From the NCBI RefSeq assembly GCF_011751885.2, contig NZ_CP061771.1, forward strand, positions 3,224,001 to 3,288,000: a stretch of 64,000 bases of DNA, written 5' to 3'. The position numbers were made by a program, and so were the translations under genes. Below the pieces are notes generated by a model. That model saw only the letters and a program-made list of their open reading frames with translations, searched no databases and was not told the DNA's origin. Positions 1-8,902 of the stretch are shown piece by piece; position 1 is the first letter of the stretch; each line of letters starts with the position of its first letter. This stretch comes from Salinibacterium sp. ZJ450 (GTDB taxonomy: Bacteria; Actinomycetota; Actinomycetes; Actinomycetales; Microbacteriaceae).

Positions 1-322
1 CGACATCCGTGGCTCCCGTTGCGGTTAGCCCGCCCACCGCATGTCGTCCCGGTGTGTAATAGACGACCGCAGGAGGGCTCTCGAGAGAGAGTTCCGCGCC
101 CGCAGCCGTCAGCGCGATGAGTACTGCCGCATCCAGGGCTTCGGACCCTGCGGCAGCCGCGCCGAGGCCCTCGAACAAGGCGCTGACGGCAAGCCGCGGC
201 CCCTCTTGCGCCAGCTCGAACCAGCCCATCTCTTCGAGATCTGCCCACACCAAGCCCTCCGGCTTGGACTCGATGAGATCTCGTGTCGCCTCGCGGACTT
301 CATCCTCAAGTTCGTCAGCCAC
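1..322 (-). CDS. Acyl-CoA dehydrogenase-like protein, N-terminal part (runs off the left edge)
   Basis: Reading on the minus strand from a GTG at 322, about 107 residues remain open to the window edge. The GTG overlaps the stop of the 315-1469 gene by 8 nt, so the two are very likely translationally coupled. The visible part (starting VADELEDEVREATRDLI) is rich in Ala, Leu and Glu, as in the helical N-terminal domain of acyl-CoA dehydrogenases. Position directly behind a 384-residue dehydrogenase suggests it is the smaller partner of a two-subunit enzyme, as seen again at 2251-4376. The FAD-binding and C-terminal parts lie outside the window, so the family call rests on context and composition. 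Confidence 0.65.
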   Translation of the reverse strand, partial: MADELEDEVREATRDLIESKPEGLVWADLEEMGWFELAQEGPRLAVSALFEGLGAAAAGSEALDAAVLIALTAAGAELSLESPPAVVYYTPGRHAVGGLTATGATDV

Positions 323-1469
323 GCCGGTCCTCCCGGGGAAGGCCGAGCACGTGCTCGGCGATGATGTTCTTCTGGACCTCGACTGCGCCGCCGTAGACCG
401 ACGCCGCCCGTGAGTAGTACCACTCGCTGCGGATGCGTTTCGCGTCTGCGTCGTCGCCGAAGAGGAAGTCGTTCATCCGCAGGGCGCGGACCGCGTCGTT
501 CACCACGTGCTCGGCAGAGCTCAACAGGGTCTTGTCGATGGAAACCTCGGGCCCGAGCCGCTCCCCCTGAGCGAGTCGCTCCACGGTCTGCCGGCTGCGA
601 GCTCGCAGCGCGGCCAGGGCGACATAGGCAGCACCGACCGTCTCGGCTGCCGCGGGATGCGAACCCGCCTTGGCGATCAGGTCGTCGAGGTTTGCGTGCA
701 TGATCGCTTGACGCTGCCATGCCCACATTCCGCGCTCGTACTGGAGCAGATGCATGGCGACCTTCCAGCCGCCGTCGATCTCACCGATGATGTGATCGGC
801 GGGCACGCTGACGGCGTCGAAGAAGACCTCTGAGAACTCGGCCTCCCCTGTCGTCGTCTGCAGCGGGCGCACGGTGACCCCCGGCGATTCGAGATCGACC
901 CAGAAGAGGCTGAGGGTACGGTGGCGACCCTCTGGGGCTCCTGTGCGCGCGAGCACGCCGCACCAGCGGGAGCGGTGGCCGAGCGACGTCCAGACCTTCT
1001 GCCCGTCGATCACCCAGCCATCCGAGGTCTGCTTCGCCGTTGTGCGGAGACTGGCGAGGTCGCTTCCGGCTTCGGGCTCCGAGAATCCCTGGCACCAGAG
1101 CTCACGGCCTTCGAAAACGGCTGGCAGTGCCCGCCGCGCGAGCTCGGGCGCAAAGGTCGTCAGCGCCGAGCCAAGCACTTCGAGAGCGCCGACCTGTTCC
1201 GGCATTCCGAACCCGGTCGCGGTCAGCGCATCGTAGAGTGCTGCGCGGTCGGTTGCGTCGCCGCCGAAGCCGCCGAGATCCTCGGCCCAGCCCCATCCGA
1301 TGATCCCCTCCGCATGAAGCCGCCCGAGAAGCGCAAGGCTCTTGTCCACGCGCGTTTCAAGCTCGTCATCGGGCCGGGGATTCAGATCTGCAAGTTCCGC
1401 TGCGTGCTCGGTGAGCCACGCAACGAAGTCCGGTCTGGTTGTCACGTGGGAACCTTCCGTCATGGTCAT
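315..1469 (-). CDS. Acyl-CoA dehydrogenase, large-subunit type
   Basis: A 384-residue flavoprotein that should introduce an alpha,beta double bond into an acyl-CoA and pass electrons to ETF. The flavin-contact signature GFSEPEAGSDLA lies about one third in, preceded by WCQ, and followed by DGQKVWTS, both typical of the family. The C-terminal block reads VYGGAVEVQKN where classical enzymes have YEGT with the catalytic Glu, so that Glu is replaced by Gly here. The ATG is one base after the stop of the upstream SDR; an alternative ATG lies two codons further in. The next gene overlaps its stop, and the pair resembles heterotetrameric dehydrogenases of steroid side-chain degradation in organisation. 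Confidence 0.9.
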   Translation of the reverse strand: MTMTEGSHVTTRPDFVAWLTEHAAELADLNPRPDDELETRVDKSLALLGRLHAEGIIGWGWAEDLGGFGGDATDRAALYDALTATGFGMPEQVGALEVLGSALTTFAPELARRALPAVFEGRELWCQGFSEPEAGSDLASLRTTAKQTSDGWVIDGQKVWTSLGHRSRWCGVLARTGAPEGRHRTLSLFWVDLESPGVTVRPLQTTTGEAEFSEVFFDAVSVPADHIIGEIDGGWKVAMHLLQYERGMWAWQRQAIMHANLDDLIAKAGSHPAAAETVGAAYVALAALRARSRQTVERLAQGERLGPEVSIDKTLLSSAEHVVNDAVRALRMNDFLFGDDADAKRIRSEWYYSRAASVYGGAVEVQKNIIAEHVLGLPREDRRG

Positions 1470-1470
1470 C

Positions 1471-2238
<768 letters not shown>

Positions 2239-2250
2239 GTCGTCCTTTCT

Positions 2251-3225
2251 TTACACCCGCACCGCGGCGGCGTCGCGTTTTGCCGCGCCGGCAGCGATCG
2301 GGAACAGGCTTGCCCAGCCACTCTCGGCGATGAGTTCGGCGAGGATGAGCTGTCCACGAGTCTCGCCTTCGGGCAGCCGACGGTAACCCTGGCTATGCCG
2401 AGAATACTGGGAGATGTTCGTCTCGTCGGCGAAGCCCATCGCGCCGTGCAGTTGATGTCCGGCACGCAGCACCGTGTCCGCCGCTTGAACCGCTGAAACC
2501 CGCAAGGCGACAGCGTCAACCAGTGCGGTCGCACGATCCCCTTGCGCGATGGACCACAGGGTGTACTTCGCCAGTTCGGCCAGTCCCTGCACGGCGACCG
2601 TGACATCCGACAGTCGGAACTGTGTTGCCTGGAACTTGATGATGGGGCGTCCGAACTGCTCACGTTCGTTCGCGTACACGACGGTGTCCGCAAGCGAGCG
2701 CTCGAGCACTCCGAGCAGCCACCAGGATTGCAACGCGATAACCAGTTCAGCGTTCTCCTGCGGAACGCCCTCGTCAATCTCGGCGTCGATCTCGGCGACG
2801 AACTTCGCCAGCTTCTCGCCAATCAGCGGACCGCGATGAGTGAGCTGTGCGGAGTCGCCACGCAACGTTGCAGCGGCCCAGTCCAGGTCGATATCTGCGT
2901 GCACGGCGACCCGACGACCCGTGGTGGGAACCAGAAGGATCGCGTCCTTACCCTCCGGACGGGCAAGCCGCTCGGCGATGGGGTACATCAGCAGCCGACC
3001 GCCTGCGGCCCGGCAGGCTTCTGCGGCGGCCTCCAGCTGGACTTGGTCTTCTCGCGGGGCGATCTCCCAGATCCCGAGTGGGCCGAGTAGATCGTCGACA
3101 CGTTTGCCGCGAGCGGCCGGGTTCCGTTCGAACTCGCGCGCGAGATCGACACCGCCGGCGGCGTCGATCGCCTCGCCGACTGCCTGACCGAGTTCGAGCG
3201 CCTCTTCGGACACAGTACTCTTCAT
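2251..3225 (-). CDS. Acyl-CoA dehydrogenase, small-subunit type
   Basis: The product is 324 residues when started at the ATG at 3225, which overlaps the TGA of the upstream dehydrogenase in an ATGA. The frame stays open upstream, but that part is inside the neighbour. The C-terminal half carries dehydrogenase-like helices, including YANEREQFGRPI and HQLHGAMGFADETNIS, both family landmarks. The N-terminal half lacks the strong GFSEPEAGSD flavin signature seen in the partner. A short subunit paired with a 384-residue subunit matches the sizes of alpha2beta2 enzymes such as mycobacterial ChsE1/ChsE2, in which FAD sits between unlike subunits. Substrate unknown. Confidence 0.87.
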   Translation of the reverse strand: MKSTVSEEALELGQAVGEAIDAAGGVDLAREFERNPAARGKRVDDLLGPLGIWEIAPREDQVQLEAAAEACRAAGGRLLMYPIAERLARPEGKDAILLVPTTGRRVAVHADIDLDWAAATLRGDSAQLTHRGPLIGEKLAKFVAEIDAEIDEGVPQENAELVIALQSWWLLGVLERSLADTVVYANEREQFGRPIIKFQATQFRLSDVTVAVQGLAELAKYTLWSIAQGDRATALVDAVALRVSAVQAADTVLRAGHQLHGAMGFADETNISQYSRHSQGYRRLPEGETRGQLILAELIAESGWASLFPIAAGAAKRDAAAVRV

Positions 3226-4376
3226 TTCTTTGCCACCATCCTTCGGCCGAGCGCGATCCGGTTCATTTCGACCGTGCCCGAAGACACCGTCGCTGCCTGG
3301 GCGTACCGCCAGTGATCCTCGACCGCGCGAACATAGGTCAGCGCGGTATCCGTTGTGCCTAATCCCCACGCTCCGACCACGTCCATGAGCACCTCGGCGA
3401 CTTCTTGGTCGAGTAGGGTTCCGGCGATGCGATATGCCGACGCGTCGGCTGGGTCGAGCTTGCCTTGTTCCTGAGCTGCCACGACCGAGTAGGCCATCAG
3501 CTTCACGCGTCGCGAGTTCATCAGAGCCGTCGCCCAGCGCTGCACGATTGAGTCAGGCAGCTCGTCCCACAGCTCACCGAGGGCTGCCGGGGCCTCTGCG
3601 AGAAGCCGCTCGCAACGGGCGTACCGAGCGATTCCGATGCGCTCGAACGCGAGCACCTCGTTGATGATCGTCCACCCGTCGTTCACTTCGCCGAGGAGGT
3701 TTTCTTCCTTGACGAATGCGCCCTCGAAGTAGACCTCATTGATGTGGTGGGGTCCGATCATCGCGGGGATCGGCCTGACTTCGATCCCGGGCTGGTCCAT
3801 TTCGATGAGGAAGACCGAGATGCCGTCTTTCCGGCTCTCTTGTGTCCCTGTGCGCGCGAGCAGGACGCACCACGTCGCCATGCCAGCGTATGACGTCCAC
3901 ACCTTCTGTCCGTCGATACGCCACCCACCGTCGACCTTCGTCGCGCGAGTGCGCAGCGCCGGGAGGTCGGAACCGGCCTCGGGCTCGCTGAAGCCCTGGC
4001 ACCAGTCGACCTCACCGCGACCGATCGGCGGCAGGAAACGCTCCTGTTGGTCGGGCGTTCCGTAGCGCATGATGACCGGACCAATCCAGTTCAGTCCCAT
4101 GTACTGCGGCCCGCGCGGCTCGTGGAATGCCCACATCTCTTCACGCAGCGCTGTCTGCTGCCACGGGCCGGCGGCACCGCCACCCCACTCGATCGGCCAC
4201 GTCAGCGCGAACAGCCGGTTCTCACCGAGCAAGCGGCAGAACTCCTTGGCGATCTCGTGATCGTTCGGGTCGTCGGTGAAGGCACCAAGGTAGTCCCTCG
4301 GAATAGATTCGGTGATCAGTCCGCGCAACTGCTTGCGCAGTTGCACGGTTGTCTCGTCCTCCGCGAAGTCAAGCAT
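3222..4376 (-). CDS. Acyl-CoA dehydrogenase, large-subunit type
   Basis: A 384-residue dehydrogenase. I chose the ATG at 4376 (MLDFAEDET) because residues upstream in the same frame look non-coding and family members start this close to the first helix. It contains CQGFSEPEAGSDLPALRTRA, DGWRIDGQKVWTS-like spacing and YVRAVEDHW near the C-terminus. The region of the classical YEGT motif reads VSSGTVEMNR, without the Glu. It leads an operon with its smaller partner, an SDR and a second dehydrogenase pair. Divergence from the aldolase gene at 4637 places the promoter in the 260-bp gap. Confidence 0.9.
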   Translation of the reverse strand: MLDFAEDETTVQLRKQLRGLITESIPRDYLGAFTDDPNDHEIAKEFCRLLGENRLFALTWPIEWGGGAAGPWQQTALREEMWAFHEPRGPQYMGLNWIGPVIMRYGTPDQQERFLPPIGRGEVDWCQGFSEPEAGSDLPALRTRATKVDGGWRIDGQKVWTSYAGMATWCVLLARTGTQESRKDGISVFLIEMDQPGIEVRPIPAMIGPHHINEVYFEGAFVKEENLLGEVNDGWTIINEVLAFERIGIARYARCERLLAEAPAALGELWDELPDSIVQRWATALMNSRRVKLMAYSVVAAQEQGKLDPADASAYRIAGTLLDQEVAEVLMDVVGAWGLGTTDTALTYVRAVEDHWRYAQAATVSSGTVEMNRIALGRRMVAKK

Positions 4377-4519
4377 CTTTGCCTTCCCGCCGGTTATCGC
4401 GCACGGCGTATGTGTCGGCGGCAGGCATGTGCCAAGCCGCAAGTTTGTGGATCGCTGTCCTGCGTCCATCATATCAATAATTGTGACATCAGTGTATATG
4501 GCAATATCAACTTTGATGC

Positions 4520-4532
4520 AGCACCTGGTGCT
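4520..4532. promoter_or_regulatory. Palindrome in divergent promoter region
   Basis: AGCACCTGGTGCT is a perfect 6+1+6 palindrome lying midway between the divergent dehydrogenase operon (start 4376) and the aldolase operon (start 4637). The surrounding 80 bp are unusually AT-rich for this window. It is placed where a repressor or activator serving both directions could bind. No regulator gene is next to it, so its partner is unknown. Confidence 0.3.
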
Positions 4533-4636
4533 ATACATGCAATGGTTGCCTTCTTAATGAGGTCACCGGCGACATCGAAGACGACCGTGCATCAGGCGGT
4601 CCGGCACTGCATAGGCGCAGAGATGAGGAGAGCAAC

Positions 4637-5404
4637 GTGTTCACAGGAGCGCGATCACGGTTCGTGGAATTGAACGACCGAGGGGATCAGGCGATCGGGG
4701 CGTGGGTGACCGCGGCCGACTCGTCGACCACGGCAATCTTCGGCGAGATCGGACACGACTTCGTCATCATCGATGGCGAGCACGGAGCCCTGGGCGTCCG
4801 CGACATCCTTATGCACATCCGGGCCGCGCAAGCGACCGGCACGGCGGCCATCGTCAGGGTGCTCAAGGGCGACCCGACCCAGATCCAACAGGTGGTCGAC
4901 CTCGGTGCGGACGGTGTTCTGGTGCCGAAAGTCGAGACTGCGGAGCAGGCGGCCGCCTGTTATGCCGCGACGCAGTACCGCGCCGGCGGACGCGGGTTCT
5001 GCCCGATGGTGCCGGCGGCAGGTTGGACGGGGGAGAACTGGAGCGAGCACGCCTCCCGGTCGAACCGGGAGGTCATCTTCATCCCGCTGATCGAGACCGT
5101 GGCAGGTGTCGACAATTTCGAGGCGATCGCAGGAGTGGATGGCGTGGAGTTCGCCTTCTTCGGCCTGGGCGACCTCGCCCAGGACATGGGCACAGACATG
5201 TACGCCGGCCGCGAGCAACTGCTCACCATCTGGGAAGACTGTCGAGACAAGGCGGAGCGTGTCGGCCTCCGGCTCGGTGCGCCCGGCGGTATCGGCTTCG
5301 AGGGCACATCCTTCATGACGATCGGCGGCGACCTGAACTATGTCAGGGCGACCGGCGCCGAGCGACTCGCGAAATTCCGCAGCCCGGTGCGGACCGGCGC
5401 ATGA
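4637..5404 (+). CDS. HpcH/HpaI-family aldolase
   Basis: A 255-residue class II pyruvate-type aldolase (citrate lyase/HpcH family) that would split a 4-hydroxy-2-oxo acid, or a related hydroxyacyl substrate, into pyruvate and an aldehyde or the equivalent. Typical features are DFVIIDGEHG near residue 45, a conserved arginine strand (AAIVRVLKGD), GADGVLVPKVETAEQA, and IPLIETVAGVDN with the metal-ligand Glu. It starts at GTG, with GATGAGGAG about 8 nt upstream. The last base triplet overlaps the next gene in ATGA, so the two products are likely made together. It leads the plus-strand two-gene operon. Confidence 0.88.
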   Translation: MFTGARSRFVELNDRGDQAIGAWVTAADSSTTAIFGEIGHDFVIIDGEHGALGVRDILMHIRAAQATGTAAIVRVLKGDPTQIQQVVDLGADGVLVPKVETAEQAAACYAATQYRAGGRGFCPMVPAAGWTGENWSEHASRSNREVIFIPLIETVAGVDNFEAIAGVDGVEFAFFGLGDLAQDMGTDMYAGREQLLTIWEDCRDKAERVGLRLGAPGGIGFEGTSFMTIGGDLNYVRATGAERLAKFRSPVRTGA

Positions 5405-6255
5405 CCGAGCACGCCCAGTCGCTCGCCCAGATCGGCGCCCAGACGTCCCTTGAGGTGGGCGTGGGCCACATGCTCCTGAACATCGCCGATCCACATCCAG
5501 GCCACGAGCGTGAATACACGCGCTGGTACGAGGACGACCACTTCTTCTCGTCCGCGATGATGGCACCATTCGTGTTCGCCGGACGCCGCTGGGTCGCCCC
5601 CGCAGACCTTCGACGCCTTCAATACGGCCGACCTGGGGGCGAATACAGCAACTCGTCCCGTGGCAGCTACGCCGCCACGTACTGGATCGCACCCGGTCAC
5701 CTCAACGACTACTTCGCCTGGGCGGCCGGGACCGGTCCGCAGTTGGATGCCCAGGGCCGGAACTTCACCGAGCGCCAGTTGGCCTTCGTCTCGTTCGCCG
5801 ACCAGGTCGGCACCGTCTACCGCGACGACCGCGCACCACGCGACGTGTTCTCTTTGATGGATCCCCCTGGTGGTATGGTCGTGCAACTCATCGACGTTCC
5901 GGATTCTACGGATCGGGACGCCACAGCCGACTGGCTCCTCGATGAGTTCCTCCCGGCACGCCTCGCCAGAGAAGAGGCGAGCGTGCTCAGCGTGCTCGTG
6001 TTCCGCGGTGCGGCAGACACGTCTGCGATGCGGCCCGCACTTCAAGACCTGCAGCGGAAAGCCGATAACGACGGACGACGACTGGTCCTGCTTTGGTTCC
6101 TTGAAGGCGATCCCCGTGACGCGTGGGAGCGCGAGTTCGACGCACTCCCGAAAGCGATTGCGGCCTCCGGTCACGGAACTGTCGAATGGACCGCACCGTT
6201 CGTTCCCGCGCACATGGGCACGGATGACTACGCCGACTCACTGGGGCTCGTCTAG
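5401..6255 (+). CDS. Unrecognised RWYEDDHF-family protein
   Basis: A 284-residue soluble protein that I cannot assign. Landmarks are YTRWYEDDHF near residue 40, FAGRRWVAP, ATYWIAPGHL, GTVYRDDRAPRDVFSLMDP in the middle and WEREFDALPKA near the end. A paralogue with the same blocks in the same order lies at 55474-56316. The short RWYEDDHF block recalls dimeric alpha/beta-barrel proteins (EthD/Dabb type), but this is only a resemblance. It is translationally coupled to the aldolase by ATGA, so a role on the same intermediate is likely. No signal peptide or membrane segment is seen. Confidence 0.8.
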   Translation: MTEHAQSLAQIGAQTSLEVGVGHMLLNIADPHPGHEREYTRWYEDDHFFSSAMMAPFVFAGRRWVAPADLRRLQYGRPGGEYSNSSRGSYAATYWIAPGHLNDYFAWAAGTGPQLDAQGRNFTERQLAFVSFADQVGTVYRDDRAPRDVFSLMDPPGGMVVQLIDVPDSTDRDATADWLLDEFLPARLAREEASVLSVLVFRGAADTSAMRPALQDLQRKADNDGRRLVLLWFLEGDPRDAWEREFDALPKAIAASGHGTVEWTAPFVPAHMGTDDYADSLGLV

Positions 6256-6361
6256 CCCGGCCACCGACGTGTCTCCGAGGTCTTGAGAGATTAGTCTCCT
6301 ACGTCCTGAAAGACACTTTCAGCCCGACGAACGGGTTGTTCTAAGAACTCCCGAAAACGAG

Positions 6362-6389
6362 AACGCTCCTGAGGAAACTCGGGAGCGTT
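6362..6389 (+). terminator. Rho-independent terminator
   Basis: AACGCTCCTGAG and CTCGGGAGCGTT form a 12-bp stem with one G-T pair and a GAAA loop, followed by TCGTCGTTTTG. It lies about 105 nt after the stop of the 5401-6255 gene and should end the aldolase operon. Confidence 0.8.
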
Positions 6390-6704
6390 TCGTCGTTTTG
6401 CGGGGTGCGGAAAGCTGGGTCGCTGTCAGCAGGCGGGGCGGTTGCCAGGGGGAAGTGGGTCGACCTGCTTGAGAGCGCCGTGACTCCGAAGGCCCGTTGC
6501 GCTCGACGGCGACGCGCTGAAGGAAGCGTTCGCCAGCGGGGCGGATGCAATCGAGCGGGACGCCTTCGCGGACCTGCTCAAGTCTCCAGTCGAGGAGGTG
6601 TCGGAGCAGGAGAGACGTCCCCGATCGTCGAGCCCGATCGGGCGATAACTTAAGCGGCTCCGGACTCGATGTTCTCGCACGAGCGGCCTGTCTCGCGAAC
6701 AAGG
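6390..6704. other. Intergenic stretch without a supported gene
   Basis: About 315 bases between two terminators. A short plus-strand stretch ending in TAA near 6650 reads like protein (DALKEAFASGADAIERDAF) but has a stop upstream, no start and no extension. It may be a gene fragment; I recognise no family. Confidence 0.3.
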
Positions 6705-6737
6705 AAGCGCCGCCGAACAGTCAGCCGGGCGGCGCTT
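6705..6737 (-). terminator. Terminator of the TRAP-binding-protein transcript
   Basis: AAGCGCCGCC and GGCGGCGCTT form a perfect 10-bp stem with a 13-nt loop. On the minus strand the stem is followed by CCTTGTT, weakly T-rich. It lies just after the cupin stump and should end the minus-strand operon that starts near 10817. Confidence 0.7.
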
Positions 6738-6769
6738 CACTCTGTGCAATTGTCAAGAATCGCTACATG

Positions 6770-6886
6770 TCAGTCCCTGACGCCGGACCCCGGAGTCCAC
6801 TGCACCACCTTTTGCGCCTCGTCATCGAAGAGCACCGCACTTTCACCCGCGGCGTCCTTGCCGAGCACCACACGTCGTGTCCCCAT
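6770..6886 (-). pseudogene. Truncated cupin-like stump
   Basis: A 38-codon reading frame (MGTRRVVLGKDAAGESAVLF, ending TPGSGVRD then TGA) starts 8 nt after the TRAP gene stop. The pattern RRVV-GKDA-G-S-VLFDD is how many actinobacterial cupin-domain proteins of 150-180 residues begin. Only this N-terminus is present; the beta-barrel part and metal ligands are missing, and a terminator follows 33 nt later. I read it as a 3'-deleted gene. It could instead be a genuine very small protein. The family assignment is by resemblance only. Confidence 0.4.
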
Positions 6887-6894
6887 CCATCTGA

Positions 6895-8169
6895 CTACTC
6901 TCCTGATTTCTTGTTGAAAAGGTCGCCGAAATATTCGCGCATAGCGGTTTCGTAGTCGTCGAAGTCGACTGCATCCTTTGAATCAGAGAACGCCTTTACC
7001 AGCCCGTCGATGTCGTCATCGGGTACGGCTTGGAGCCCGAGTTCGTCAGCGGCGAGGTCTGACCAATGGTCGCGGTAGCCTTCCAGTGGTTCGATGAAAG
7101 CCTGCGGGTCGGTCAGTGTTGCCGGCGCGGAGGCCGGGAGGCCAGCGGCGACCGCGTCACTCTGCTTATGAATGGTTGCGTTGAGACCGGTCGGGTCGAG
7201 AATAGTCACCCCCAGGCGTTTTGCCTCGGAGATGAGCTTTGAGAAGATGCTCAGCGTCTCGCTCACGTATCCTCGGACGAAAGACGCTTTGGCTTCTACG
7301 AGGATTCGTTGTGCCGCCGGGGGAAGACCGTCCCACACCTCTTTGTTGATGGCATAGCCGGAGCCCGAGCCTGCGGCACCGTCGATGAGGGTGAGGTACT
7401 TCGCCTCTTCCATGAGGCCCAGGTTGACGTGGTTGTTCGCCGCTGAGGAGACACAATCCACAATTCCGCGTTGCAGTGCCTCGTACAGTTCGGGTGGGGG
7501 CAGTGACACGTTCGTCATCCCGAGGGCCTCGACTTCCTCTTTCCAGGGCGATCCGAAGGTCGCGACCACCTTCCCCTGCGCCTGCTCTGTTGACTCCACC
7601 GGCTCCGTGCACAACATCGGGAAAGGTCCCGAGTGCACCACGGCCAGGGGAACCATGTTGGACTCGGCGAACTCGGCGAGAAGTTCCGGACTGGTCTGGT
7701 ACAGCGCGTTCGTGGCGGCTGACCCCACCACGGTCGATTCCGGATGCCCCGGGCCGATGACATCACGGGCGACGTTCGTTCCCCAGTACGAGATCGGCAG
7801 TTCCTGGGGGTTGAAGGTGGCTCCGAAGAACCCGATGTCGGTGAGGCCGGACTTAATAGCCGCCAAAGATTCGGCCGGGGGCGCGAGTGTTGCCGAATAG
7901 TAGGGTTCAAAGTCGATCTTCCCTTCCGAGTGCTCACGGGCATAGTCCATGAACGCTTGGAGTCCGCGGCCGGGAGCACCATTCTCGGGTCCGATCTCGC
8001 TGACACGAAGTACTACGGGTTCCATCTCTTCGAGGCCGCCAGGGTCGGCGGTCGCCTGCGGTGTCGGGGGAGACCCGGCGCAGGCGGACAGCAGCAGAAT
8101 GCTGGCTCCTCCCAGGGCTAGGAGCATTGACGGTTTCGTTCGGGGCCGTGTTGATTTCGCTGTCATCAT
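6895..8169 (-). CDS. TRAP transporter substrate-binding lipoprotein (DctP family)
   Basis: The precursor is about 424 residues if started at the ATG at 8169; a GTG five codons upstream is also possible. A basic N-terminus and hydrophobic core end in the lipobox LLSAC (Cys30), so it should be anchored outside the membrane. DctP landmarks include a periplasmic alpha/beta fold, CTEPVESTEQAQGKVVATFG and ELYEALQRGIVDCV, the latter shared word for word in part with the two TRAP proteins at 32045 and 33461. These proteins capture organic acids and hand them to the DctQ/DctM membrane pair; neither is in the window. It is downstream of the araC-SDR-NTF2 genes with a gap of 176 nt. Confidence 0.9.
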   Translation of the reverse strand: MMTAKSTRPRTKPSMLLALGGASILLLSACAGSPPTPQATADPGGLEEMEPVVLRVSEIGPENGAPGRGLQAFMDYAREHSEGKIDFEPYYSATLAPPAESLAAIKSGLTDIGFFGATFNPQELPISYWGTNVARDVIGPGHPESTVVGSAATNALYQTSPELLAEFAESNMVPLAVVHSGPFPMLCTEPVESTEQAQGKVVATFGSPWKEEVEALGMTNVSLPPPELYEALQRGIVDCVSSAANNHVNLGLMEEAKYLTLIDGAAGSGSGYAINKEVWDGLPPAAQRILVEAKASFVRGYVSETLSIFSKLISEAKRLGVTILDPTGLNATIHKQSDAVAAGLPASAPATLTDPQAFIEPLEGYRDHWSDLAADELGLQAVPDDDIDGLVKAFSDSKDAVDFDDYETAMREYFGDLFNKKSGE

Positions 8170-8345
8170 TGACACTGACTTCACTTTCAAAATAAGCGAC
8201 GCAGGCAATCGCTGCGCCGGTCGGTCATGCACTTCATGGAGCTCTGGTTTCGGCACGGTTGAGAACATCGTGAAGGGCGCCTACCCCGGCCGGTGGCGGC
8301 CGTAAGGTGGTCGCCACTGGCCCCGACAAAGATGCCCGGTCCTGC

Positions 8346-8900
8346 TTACCGCGCCGCTGGCTGCGGGAGGGGCGCTGCTGTGAACAATCGGTACGACGCA
8401 TCATTCTGATCACGACGTGCCTCGAGCGGCGGAACTCCGTCCACCGGGGCAACTGCTCGAGCGCCGTCTCGCGGGTTCTTCGACTCGGTGACAAGGTCGT
8501 TCACGTAGTCCCGCTCGATGATTGCCAAGCGGCCATCGTCGGTCGCCGTCCAGCGGTCGATGTACCGGCCGTATCCGGCTCGGTCGATGAAAACTTCGCC
8601 GTCCCGGCGCCGCAACAGGGATATGACGTACGATTCGCTGACGAGGTCACCCGAGGGATTGCGTTCAATGTATACGTTCGCGACTCGGTGAACGTTCAAC
8701 TCGAGCTTCTCGTGGAAGGGCCAAACCCAGTCCATGAAGCCGGGCGCATCGCCCACGTAAATCCCGCTGTAATCGAGGGCTGCGTCTGCCGTGAAGGGAG
8801 ACAGTGCGAGTTCGCGATCAAAGCGGTCGAGGCCACGGCAGTACGCGTACAGGCCCTGGCTGATCTGGTTCCGCTCCTCGGCGGTGACGTCGTAGACCAT
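8346..8900 (-). CDS. NTF2-fold (SnoaL-like) protein
   Basis: A 184-residue SnoaL-like protein of the broad family that includes dehydratases, isomerases and dehydrochlorinases. It begins VTAEERNQISQGLYAYCRGL, followed by DRFDRELAL and HRVANVYIERNPSGDL. The start ATG comes two bases after the stop of the SDR at 8903. Two paralogues lie at 23539 and 24063. Its first ~40 residues match the 23539 copy best, while the rest matches the 24063 copy best, so it looks like a mosaic. Catalytic residues cannot be assigned without a structure. Confidence 0.85.
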   Translation of the reverse strand: MVYDVTAEERNQISQGLYAYCRGLDRFDRELALSPFTADAALDYSGIYVGDAPGFMDWVWPFHEKLELNVHRVANVYIERNPSGDLVSESYVISLLRRRDGEVFIDRAGYGRYIDRWTATDDGRLAIIERDYVNDLVTESKNPRDGARAVAPVDGVPPLEARRDQNDASYRLFTAAPLPQPAAR

Positions 8901-8902
8901 TC

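Noticed and set aside
4702-5400. Upstream extension of the RWYEDDHF gene in its own frame through the aldolase gene
   Set aside because: That part is a shadow of the aldolase; the ATG at 5401 in an ATGA overlap is the natural start.
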